From: an uncultured Collinsella sp.
GTDB taxonomy: Bacteria > Actinomycetota > Coriobacteriia > Coriobacteriales > Coriobacteriaceae
Length of the DNA stretch: 8,098 nucleotides
NCBI GenBank assembly: GCA_958407995.1
Contig: CATYJU010000064.1
Span: 1 to 8,098 of the forward strand
Direction: 5' to 3'
The translations under genes and the position numbers were made by a program. The notes beneath the pieces are model-generated. The model was not told the origin of the DNA. It did not search any database and saw only the letters and a list, made by a program, of their open reading frames with translations. Shown piece by piece: positions 1 to 5,138 of this stretch. Every line of letters starts with the position of its first letter. Within the stretch, counting starts at the first letter, position 1.

Positions 1-707
1 AGATTAAAAATAAGATGCACCTGGGCGGCCAGCAGGGTTACGACCAGGGTTATGGCCAGGACGACGACTACGGCTACGATGACGGCTACGACGATGGCTA
101 TCAGAACAACGGCTACAGTGGTGCTTCGGGCGAGGGCTTCTACACCCAAGACGAGCCGAGCAACGGCCTGCTTGGCCAGACGCGCCGCGGTGAAGCTGAG
201 TCGGTTGCCGTGTATACGCGCTCCGGTCAGCTGGTCGGCGATGACTCCCGCCATGCCACGACGTATAACCCGCCTTCGCGCTCGCAGGACAGTGTTGCGA
301 GCGGTTATCGTCCTGGTGCCTATGACACGCCGTCGAGCTACGCCGAGAATACCCGCGCCCGTGCCGCCGCTGCACCCGCGCCTGCACCGAGCGATGCCTC
401 GGCCTATGCGAGCAATATCATCAACGCCACGCCGCAGCTGCCGGCCTATGTCCTGCGCCCCGAGAGCTATGACGACGTGGAGACCGTGGTGCGCCGCGTT
501 CGCACCAAGCAGCCTGTCGCACTGATTTTTGTGGGCGTACGCACCGAAGTTGCCAAGCGCGTCTTGGACTTCTCTTACGGCTTTGCCTGCGGTCTGGGTG
601 CCACGGTCAAGGAGGTGGGCGACCGCGTGTTCATGGTGCTGCCCGCCGGTTGCGAGGTCAAAGATTCCGATCTCAAGAAGCTTCGTGCCGACGGCTACCT
701 TAAGTAA
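1..707 (+). CDS. sepF: SepF, FtsZ membrane anchor of the divisome (5' end missing)
   Basis: SepF binds the C-terminal tail of FtsZ and ties the Z-ring to the membrane in Gram-positive bacteria. The C-terminal SepF domain is clear. Counting from the ATG at base 15, it runs over about residues 147-212, with the typical LRPESYDDVE opening, a KRVLDFSYGF helix and a VGDRVFMVLP strand. Bases 3-14 read I-K-N-K in the same frame with no stop. SepF proteins usually open with a short amphipathic membrane-binding helix, so the true start lies before base 1 and the ATG at 15 is internal. Residues 8-35 are a Gly/Tyr/Asp-rich low-complexity stretch, followed by a long disordered Ser/Ala/Pro-rich linker. 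The stop is TAA at 705-707. yggT follows 21 bases later in the same frame, in the order usual for actinobacterial and Gram-positive division clusters. The family call is very secure. Confidence 0.95.
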   Translation, partial: IKNKMHLGGQQGYDQGYGQDDDYGYDDGYDDGYQNNGYSGASGEGFYTQDEPSNGLLGQTRRGEAESVAVYTRSGQLVGDDSRHATTYNPPSRSQDSVASGYRPGAYDTPSSYAENTRARAAAAPAPAPSDASAYASNIINATPQLPAYVLRPESYDDVETVVRRVRTKQPVALIFVGVRTEVAKRVLDFSYGFACGLGATVKEVGDRVFMVLPAGCEVKDSDLKKLRADGYLK

Positions 708-728
708 AGACAAGACGAGGAGATTCCC

Positions 729-1010
729 ATCAACATCTACACTATCGTCCAGCTGGTCAACACGCTGTTCAACTTCTATTCCACGCTCATTGTCGTCTAC
801 TGCTTTATGACGTGGATTCCCATGAAGCAGGGTGGTTTGCTTCAGGATATTGCCGCGGTGCTTGATAGCGTGTGCGGTCCGTGGCTCAACCTGTTCCGTC
901 GTTTCATCCCGCCGATGGGCGGTATCGATTTTTCGCCGGTCGTTGCGATTATTGCGTTGCAGTTGGTGCAGAGGCTGGTTCTGCAGCTTCTTATAGGTAT
1001 ACTCGTGTAG
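729..1010 (+). CDS. yggT: YggT family small integral membrane protein, apparent ATC start
   Basis: This is a two-helix membrane protein of 93 residues, the usual length for the family. Its exact biochemical role is not settled; it is typically encoded next to sepF in Gram-positive bacteria. The first hydrophobic segment covers about residues 5-30 and the second about residues 69-93. The family signature lies between them: P51, R57-R58, the P61-P62 pair, GGID at 64-67 and SP at 69-70. The start is odd. Between the sepF stop (705-707) and an ATG at 807 there is no in-frame ATG, GTG or TTG, yet the first membrane helix is encoded upstream of 807. An AGGAG at 718-722 sits six bases before ATC at 729, giving the N-terminus (M)NIYTIVQLVN. 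I infer that ATC is used as the start, or that an ATG was altered to ATC by mutation or sequencing error. It is probably co-transcribed with sepF and divIVA. Confidence 0.88.
   Translation: MNIYTIVQLVNTLFNFYSTLIVVYCFMTWIPMKQGGLLQDIAAVLDSVCGPWLNLFRRFIPPMGGIDFSPVVAIIALQLVQRLVLQLLIGILV
998..1003 (+). promoter_or_regulatory. Possible internal -10 element for divIVA
   Basis: TATACT at 998-1003 matches five of six consensus -10 bases. It lies at the 3' end of yggT, about 70 bases before divIVA. No convincing -35 box is found 16-18 bases upstream. The idea of a separate divIVA promoter is only suggestive; the 61-base gap to divIVA otherwise holds little beyond its ribosome binding site. Confidence 0.2.
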
Positions 1011-1071
1011 AACTGACTTAGTAACTTACGTCGGGCGTGTAGCGCCGAGGCGATAAAAAAGGAGACTTGTT

Positions 1072-1746
1072 ATGGCTATTACCCCTGCAGACATCCAGGC
1101 TCAGACTTTCTCTGAGGCCAAGCGTGGCTACGATCCTGCTGAGGTCGACGTCTTCTTGGAGACGCTGTCCTCCGAGGTTGACGCTATGCTCGCTAAGATC
1201 GTCGACCTTAAGGGTCGCCTGACTGCTACCGAGCAGCAGCTTGCCGATGCGCAGGCTCAGCTTGCCCAAGCTCAGGATGCCACCGCCCAGGCCGTTCCTG
1301 CCGCCCCCGTGGCTGCTCCCGCCCCTGACTTCTCCGCTCAGGAGCGCCAGATTTCCGCTGCCCTGATCGCTGCCCAGCAGACCGCTGAGACCATCGTCAA
1401 CGATGCCAACGAGAACGCTGAGCGTATCCGCAACGAGGCTGACGCCAAGGCCCGCGAGGTTATCCGCCAGGCTCTGACCGAGAAGCAGGCCGAGCTCGAG
1501 GAGATCGATCGTCTCAAGGCTTCCCGTGAGGAGTTCAAGGCAGAGTATCTCAAGCTCATCCAGCACTTCATGGACGATGCCCAGAATTCCTTCCCGGCCG
1601 ATCTGATGGCCTCCACGCCGGTCGGTTCTGCCGCTTCTCCTGCAGTGACTGTTCCCGCCGAGCCGCTGCCCGTCGCTGACCCGGTTGTCCCCGTGGCCGA
1701 TCCCTTCGCCCCGATCGACAACTTTGCTGCTGACGACCTGGACTAA
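1072..1746 (+). CDS. divIVA: DivIVA/Wag31 family polar and septal scaffold protein
   Basis: DivIVA self-assembles on negatively curved membrane at division sites and poles and recruits other proteins. In actinobacteria it often organises polar growth. The 224-residue product opens with the conserved lipid-binding N-domain (MAITPADI, F13, RGYD at 18-21, EVDVFL). A first coiled coil runs to about residue 70, then an Ala/Pro-rich hinge at 71-86. A second long coiled coil covers about 87-170, and a Pro/Val/Asp tail (172-224) contains two PVADP-like repeats. R18 of the Bacillus membrane-contact pair is kept, but the position of the inserting F17 is lysine. The start is supported by AAAAGGAGA at 1057-1064, eight bases before the ATG. 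Codon use (many GCT, GAG, CTC, ATC) suggests high expression. It is the last gene of the sepF-yggT-divIVA cluster and is followed by an intrinsic terminator. Confidence 0.95.
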   Translation: MAITPADIQAQTFSEAKRGYDPAEVDVFLETLSSEVDAMLAKIVDLKGRLTATEQQLADAQAQLAQAQDATAQAVPAAPVAAPAPDFSAQERQISAALIAAQQTAETIVNDANENAERIRNEADAKAREVIRQALTEKQAELEEIDRLKASREEFKAEYLKLIQHFMDDAQNSFPADLMASTPVGSAASPAVTVPAEPLPVADPVVPVADPFAPIDNFAADDLD

Positions 1747-1772
1747 CATTCGGCCTACAATTTAGTGCCTAG

Positions 1773-1802
1773 AAAGGACCCGCAGCTTGCGGGTCCTTTT
1801 TT
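1773..1802 (+). terminator. Intrinsic terminator of the sepF-yggT-divIVA cluster
   Basis: The arm at 1773-1784 pairs perfectly with 1788-1799, giving a 12-bp stem with a three-base loop. It runs into a six-T tract at 1797-1802. It begins 26 bases after the divIVA stop and reads on the plus strand. Confidence 0.93.
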
Positions 1803-1827
1803 ATGACTGTGCCGGAGTGCGTAACAT

Positions 1828-1865
1828 AAAAAACCGAGCCCTGCACATAATGGCGCAGAACTCGG
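1828..1865 (-). terminator. Intrinsic terminator of the nitroreductase gene
   Basis: Read on the minus strand, CCGAG/CTCGG (1861-1865 with 1834-1838) and CTGC/GCAG (1841-1844 with 1855-1858) form a stem interrupted by a two-by-two internal loop. It is followed by six Ts (plus-strand A run 1828-1833). It lies about 48 bases past the stop of the minus-strand nitroreductase gene and faces the divIVA terminator. Confidence 0.85.
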
Positions 1866-1912
1866 CGAACGGGTGAGCGGTCAAGGGTAGGTTTTAAGGC
1901 ATGTCCCAAAAC

Positions 1913-2443
1913 CTACTTGAGGAGGAAGTCGGAGAGGGGAATGGTACGGGCCTCGCGATGCTCGGGATCGGCGATGTGGTCGGCAGGATATCCACAGACG
2001 AGCATGTGATAGGGATAGACGCCCTTGGGCAGATTGAACTGCTCCTGCGCCACCTCAGGCTTAAAATGGCATACCCAGCACGTTCCCAGGCCCTGCTCGG
2101 TGGCCTCCATCATCATCTGATCACACACGATTGAGGTGTCGATTTCACTAGAATTCATCTGGTCATACGGGCGCACCCAAGCATCACCGGTAACGCTGCA
2201 AATAAGGAAGACAAGCGGAGCGCCAAAGATAGACTCATCACGAGCAAACCGAGGCTGACAAGCAGCTGCCTTCTCCAGAAGCTCAGGCGTATCCAACACC
2301 ATCACACGGGTTGGATGATTATTGCAAGCAGAAGGAGCAATACGCCCAGCCTCAACAATGGCATCCACCACAGCCTGCTCCACAGAACGATCCTCAAACT
2401 CACGACAAGAATACCGAGACCGAGCCAGATCCAAATACCCCAT
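1913..2443 (-). CDS. Nitroreductase family protein (FMN-dependent oxidoreductase)
   Basis: This family uses FMN and NAD(P)H to reduce nitro compounds, quinones or other substrates; the physiological substrate here cannot be told from sequence. The 176-residue product has the family layout. An N-terminal FMN phosphate-binding segment holds R8, R10 and R14. The loop APSACNNHP at 36-44 has a conserved Ser and Asn. There is a GAP turn at 74-76, a helix around D102-M112, GLGTCW at 118-123 and a C-terminal strand ending in GYP at 151-153. The start at 2443 is chosen because GGAGGG lies seven bases upstream on the minus strand. A longer reading from 2506 would add a poor 21-residue extension lying over that site. 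It appears to be a single-gene unit with its own terminator. The 5' half uses many T-ending codons (CGT, GCT, TCT), unlike the GC-rich neighbours, hinting at a different origin. Confidence 0.88.
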   Translation of the reverse strand: MGYLDLARSRYSCREFEDRSVEQAVVDAIVEAGRIAPSACNNHPTRVMVLDTPELLEKAAACQPRFARDESIFGAPLVFLICSVTGDAWVRPYDQMNSSEIDTSIVCDQMMMEATEQGLGTCWVCHFKPEVAQEQFNLPKGVYPYHMLVCGYPADHIADPEHREARTIPLSDFLLK

Positions 2444-2454
2444 AACCAAACCCT

Positions 2455-2600
2455 CCAAAGTCAGCAAATCAATCCAAAGTAAACCAAAGGGTACCCAAAG
2501 CCCCATCCACCCAAACGCTCAGCACGGCCCCAAAGTATCCATTTGGGCATAAAAGGCCATATCGACCAAGACCCAATTACATTCAAGCTATCAGCCAAAG
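2455..2600. repeat. Cluster of CCAAAG hexamers upstream of the nitroreductase gene
   Basis: CCAAAG occurs at 2455, 2474, 2484, 2495, 2530 and 2595. The central three are 10 and 11 bases apart, and the first is 19 bases from the second, so several would lie on one face of the helix. Seen from the downstream minus-strand gene the word is CTTTGG. It could be a regulator-binding array or only a compositional bias of this A/C-rich stretch. No convincing promoter was identified in 2444-2612. Confidence 0.3.
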
Positions 2601-2612
2601 TTCCCAATGGCG

Positions 2613-2718
2613 GTACGTAAGGCGAAGGGCCGGCCACGGTTTACTTTCGAACGACTCTGCAAAGCAGCCGGAGTGAGAAAGCAAACCGTGGCCGGCCCTT
2701 CGCCGGTGGGATACGTAC
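2613..2718. repeat. Long nested inverted repeat (hairpin with perfect 22-bp arms)
   Basis: The arms 2621-2642 and 2683-2704 are exact reverse complements over 22 bases, and each contains the palindrome GGCCGGCC. Inside, CTTTC (2644-2648) pairs with GAAAG (2677-2681), and ACT (2654-2656) with AGT (2672-2674). A tip hairpin is formed by CTGC (2657-2660) and GCAG (2664-2667). Outside, GTACGTA (2613-2619) matches TACGTAC (2712-2718). There is no T-tract on either strand. It begins six bases after the stop of the DUF47 gene, so it may form the 3' end of the pit operon transcript. It may equally be a repeated palindromic element; no target-site duplication was seen. Confidence 0.9.
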
Positions 2719-2724
2719 AGCTAA

Positions 2725-3348
2725 TTAACTGTTCTTCATGACAATCGAATCCACAACATCGGCCACATTCTCACAGCAGTCAGCGCAGTACTCCAGGAAG
2801 GCGTATACGTCACGCCAGGCGATGACCTCGAGCGGGTCCTTGCCGTTAACGTGCAGGTTGCGCATGGCGTTGATATAGAGCTCGTCGGCTTCGGACTCGA
2901 TGGTGTTGATCTGGATGACGAGTTCGCGCAGGGTCTTGGACTTGCGGTAGTTGGGCAGCTCGACCATCAGGTCTTTCATGGCGCGGCAGGCGTCAGTCAC
3001 CTTGTGGGCGATGACGATGGCGTCGGGATGGATGCTCTGGATGTTGGTGAAGTAGACGCGCTGCACGACGCCCTCGATGCGGTCGAGCACGGTGTCGAGT
3101 GAGCAGCTCATCAGATCCAGATCCTCGCGCTCGAGCGGGGTGATAAAGGCGGTGAGCAAGGCGTCCTCAAGCTCATGGTGCTTCTTGTCGGCCGCATGCT
3201 CGATCGCGTGCATCTTGTTGAGCATATCGTGAATCTTTGCGGGATCGAAGTTCTCGAAAATCTTGGTGAGCAGCTCGGCGGCCTGGACGGCAAGGTCGGC
3301 GCAGGCGACGTAGTTGTCGAAGTAGAACGAATCGGGTTTCTTTGCCAT
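2725..3348 (-). CDS. DUF47 family PhoU-like protein, partner of the Pit phosphate transporter
   Basis: DUF47 proteins are all-helical PhoU relatives found next to Pit-type phosphate permeases and thought to regulate them. This 207-residue protein has the usual size and no membrane segment. The family hallmark is the FITPLEREDLDLM stretch at about residues 68-80, followed by a helix with LDTVLDRIEGV. Acidic and histidine residues (HAIEHAADKKHHELED) stand where PhoU proteins bind metals. The C-terminal helix carries EVIAWRDVYAFLEYCADCCENVADV, matching the second half of the fold. The start has AAAGGA on the minus strand shortly upstream. The gene lies 67 bases downstream of pit on the same strand, most likely one operon. 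A mistaken call as PhoU proper is unlikely, given the pit neighbour and the absence of pst genes. Confidence 0.93.
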   Translation of the reverse strand: MAKKPDSFYFDNYVACADLAVQAAELLTKIFENFDPAKIHDMLNKMHAIEHAADKKHHELEDALLTAFITPLEREDLDLMSCSLDTVLDRIEGVVQRVYFTNIQSIHPDAIVIAHKVTDACRAMKDLMVELPNYRKSKTLRELVIQINTIESEADELYINAMRNLHVNGKDPLEVIAWRDVYAFLEYCADCCENVADVVDSIVMKNS

Positions 3349-3415
3349 GGGTGGGTCCTTTCGAGGCGAAGACGGGTGGGCGAGGTAATGCAGTCCGGAT
3401 GGACGTTCGGTTTGA

Positions 3416-4465
3416 CTAGAGGAACATCATGAACAGCTTGGCCATGACAAAGCTGATGAGTCCGCAGGCGGGGAAGGTGAAGAACCAGGTGAACATCATG
3501 TCTTTGACGACGCCGAAGTTGATGGCTGAGAGGCGCTTGACGGCACCGACGCCCATGATGGCGCAGGTCTTGATGTGTGTGGAGGACACGGGGATGCCGG
3601 TAAGGGTGGCAAGCAGCAGGTTTGCGGCGCCTGCGAGGTCGGCGGAGAAGCCCTGATACTTTTCGAGCTTGACCATGCTCTGGCCGACGGACTTGATGAT
3701 GCGCTCGCCGCCCACGCTGGTGCCGATACCCATAGTGGCCGAGCACAGCAGCATAATCCAGATGGGGATGCCTGCATCGCCGACGCTCGTCTGGCCGCTG
3801 GCAAAGGCCACGCCTAAAAAGAGCACGCCGATGAACTTCTGTCCATCCTGCGCGCCGTGCATAAAGCTCATGGCCGCAGCGCTCGCGATCTGAGCGTATT
3901 TAAAGAAGACATTGGCACGTCGCCTGTTGGCGGCGGCGAAAAGAATCGAGACGAGCTTGCACAGGACCCAGCCCATGACAAAGCCCAGGCCGATGGAGAG
4001 CGCCAGACCGTAGATGACCTTCATCCACTCGTGGACGTTGACGCTGCTCGCACCGCCGAGGGCGATGGCGGCACCGGTCAGGCCGGCGATAAGGCTGTGG
4101 CTTTGCGAGGTGGGGATGCCAAAACGCGACGCTGTGGCGCCGTAGACGACGATGGAGAACAGCGCCGCGCATAGGCAGGCGAGCGCCATGGTGCTGTTTC
4201 CGCCAAAGTCGACGATATGTGAGATGGTGTTGGCGACGCTCGCGTTAAAGTGCGTCATGATGAGCACGCCGAGGAAGTTGAATGCGGCGCTCATGAGAAT
4301 GGCGGCGCGGGCGGGCATGCAACGCGTAGTGACGCAGGTCGCGATGGCGTTGGGCGCGTCGGTCCATCCATTGACGAAGATGGCGCCCAACGCGAGGATC
4401 ACGGTGACGGCAAGGACTGGGTTCGACACAATTTGGCCGAGGAAGGTTGAGAACGTTACGTCCAT
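3416..4465 (-). CDS. pit: Pit-type inorganic phosphate transporter
   Basis: This is a PiT/PHO4 family permease that imports inorganic phosphate with a coupling cation (protons with metal phosphate in characterised bacterial Pit proteins). The 349-residue protein is strongly hydrophobic with about ten predicted membrane spans. It shows the duplicated family signatures: NGWTDAPNAIAT at 32-43 with GIPTSQSHSLIAG at 116-128 in the first half, and FMHGAQDGQKFIG at 201-213 with GIPVSSTHIKT at 290-300 in the second. A cytoplasmic basic loop (RRR at 181-183) separates the halves. The length is nearer the short PiT forms than the roughly 500-residue E. coli PitA. The ATG at 4465 has only a weak upstream GAGAAAG. 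A much stronger Shine-Dalgarno lies 53 bases further up but serves a three-codon ORF. The DUF47 gene follows in the same operon. Confidence 0.95.
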   Translation of the reverse strand: MDVTFSTFLGQIVSNPVLAVTVILALGAIFVNGWTDAPNAIATCVTTRCMPARAAILMSAAFNFLGVLIMTHFNASVANTISHIVDFGGNSTMALACLCAALFSIVVYGATASRFGIPTSQSHSLIAGLTGAAIALGGASSVNVHEWMKVIYGLALSIGLGFVMGWVLCKLVSILFAAANRRRANVFFKYAQIASAAAMSFMHGAQDGQKFIGVLFLGVAFASGQTSVGDAGIPIWIMLLCSATMGIGTSVGGERIIKSVGQSMVKLEKYQGFSADLAGAANLLLATLTGIPVSSTHIKTCAIMGVGAVKRLSAINFGVVKDMMFTWFFTFPACGLISFVMAKLFMMFL

Positions 4466-4495
4466 ATATGGGCTTTCTCGAAGTTTGCAGACACG

Positions 4496-4527
4496 TTACA
4501 AAAACATGATAAATCGTATCACCTCCT
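4496..4527 (-). promoter_or_regulatory. pit leader: perfect Shine-Dalgarno and three-codon mini-ORF
   Basis: On the minus strand AGGAGGTGAT (plus 4518-4527) is complementary to ten bases of the usual 16S rRNA 3' end. Fourteen bases after its GGAGG core is ATG (plus 4505-4507), then TTT, TTG and TAA (4496-4498). That mini-ORF is in frame with pit, whose ATG follows after 10 further codons. The sequence is certain. A leader-peptide or translation-coupling role is inference, and the SD-to-ATG distance is longer than ideal. Confidence 0.45.
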
Positions 4528-4702
4528 GCGGGTCTCTTTACCGAGTTCTGATGGGAGAAGTGAACTTTTTGGCACTAAAATTGAATATTAGCCCTGTTGA
4601 CCGCGGGTGTTCTTTTTGCTAACACGCCATGCGGACACGTGCGATTACTACGACACTCCAAAACCACAGTCTGTTCGCTTTACAACATGCAAACATGCGT
4701 TC

Positions 4703-4714
4703 GATAATAGGAGG
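4703..4714 (+). promoter_or_regulatory. -10-like GATAAT and abutting AGGAGG before the small ORF at 4716
   Basis: GATAAT (4703-4708) matches five of six -10 bases and ends seven bases before the ATG at 4716. That is the spacing of leaderless actinobacterial genes. A weak -35 (TTACAA, 4680-4685) lies at a 17-base spacing. AGGAGG at 4709-4714 is only one base from the ATG, too close for normal use. The rest of 4466-4702 shows no gene; it should hold the divergent promoters for this gene and pit. Confidence 0.35.
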
Positions 4715-4715
4715 C

Positions 4716-5054
4716 ATGGAATATCGACAGACAGATGGCAAAACTCGGCGCGTGCACAAGCAGTATGTGGACGTCGTGGCTCGCATCCTCGCGGGCGGAC
4801 AGGTCGTGCCGGTCACCGTCTGCTGGGTCGACGGTCGTTGCTTTACGATTGACGAGATTGTCTCGACCACTGGGTTTGGCCTGACGGTTCACGGCATCCG
4901 TACGGCAACCTATAAGGTGCGTTTTGGCGGGCACGCGACCGAGTTGTATCTGGAGGACCAGACGCGCGAACGACCAGATGGTTCGCAGGCCCATCTGATG
5001 CGTTGGTGGGTGTGGGCATTCGACCGTACGCTCGAGGGCGAGCGCCGTGGGTAA
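4716..5054 (+). CDS. Small uncharacterised protein (possibly DUF6504-like)
   Basis: I do not recognise this 112-residue protein with certainty. It has a basic N-terminus (RQTDGKTRRVHKQYVDVVAR) and a run of likely beta strands. These include VPVTVCWVDGRCFTIDEIV at about 31-49, which resembles the PVxFxWxGRxYxVxxV pattern of short actinobacterial DUF6504 proteins, and a second strand pair around TYKVRFGG and ELYLEDQ. A tryptophan-rich segment (MRWWVWAF, 95-102) precedes a charged tail. There is no signal peptide or membrane span, so it is probably cytoplasmic. The ATG at 4716 is preferred because AGGAGG and a -10-like GATAAT lie directly upstream. An in-frame ATG at 4695 or GTG at 4752 are alternatives. 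It is divergent from pit and 84 bases ahead of the Bax inhibitor-1 gene, with a possible terminator between them. Confidence 0.75.
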   Translation: MEYRQTDGKTRRVHKQYVDVVARILAGGQVVPVTVCWVDGRCFTIDEIVSTTGFGLTVHGIRTATYKVRFGGHATELYLEDQTRERPDGSQAHLMRWWVWAFDRTLEGERRG

Positions 5055-5072
5055 GGACGTACGGCATTCGGG

Positions 5073-5094
5073 TACAATGACAGGAATCTTGTCA
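5073..5094 (+). promoter_or_regulatory. Possible -10 box overlapping a 17-bp palindromic operator
   Basis: TACAAT at 5073-5078 fits a -10 box. Overlapping its last base, TGACAGGAATCTTGTCA (5078-5094) is a palindrome with one mismatched pair around a central A. A regulator bound there would cover the start of transcription, as classical operators do. No good -35 was found. The gene served would be the Bax inhibitor-1 homologue at 5139. Confidence 0.35.
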
Positions 5095-5102
5095 CCTGCT
5101 GC

Positions 5103-5124
5103 GCCGTCTTTCACGGCACTTTTT
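5103..5124 (+). terminator. Weak terminator or attenuator before the Bax inhibitor-1 gene
   Basis: GCCGT (5103-5107) pairs with ACGGC (5113-5117) around a five-base loop, followed by AC and five Ts (5120-5124). The stem is short. It may end the small gene at 4716. If transcription starts near 5085 it would instead lie in the 5' leader of the Bax inhibitor-1 gene, just ahead of its ribosome binding site. Confidence 0.4.
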
Positions 5125-5138
5125 GAAAGGACGAACCT

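Noticed and set aside
15..17. ATG at 15 as the start of sepF
   Set aside because: The frame is open to the window edge and encodes I-K-N-K before it, fitting the usual SepF N-terminal helix, so the start is outside the window.
807..1010. A 67-residue yggT starting at ATG 807
   Set aside because: It would lose most of the first membrane helix, and no ribosome binding site precedes it.
1031..1048. Small hairpin between yggT and divIVA
   Set aside because: The stem is four or five pairs with no T-tract; it is too weak to call a terminator or regulator.
1018..1749. Long minus-strand reading frame opposite divIVA
   Set aside because: It is the antisense of a clear divIVA coding sequence and resembles no known protein; it arises from the GC-rich codon pattern.
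2444..2506. Extended N-terminus of the nitroreductase
   Set aside because: It covers the GGAGGG ribosome binding site of the shorter start and is not family-like.
3111..3746. Reading frame overlapping both the DUF47 and pit genes on the same strand
   Set aside because: It is an Arg/His/Pro-rich out-of-frame translation of two well-supported genes.
4518..4527. Plus-strand match to the 3' end of 16S rRNA
   Set aside because: Only ten bases match; this is simply the complement of a strong minus-strand Shine-Dalgarno, not an rRNA remnant.
4597..4625. TTGACC and TAACAC as a plus-strand promoter
   Set aside because: The -35 is good, but the -10 matches only three of six bases and no gene starts at a suitable place, so it is not listed.
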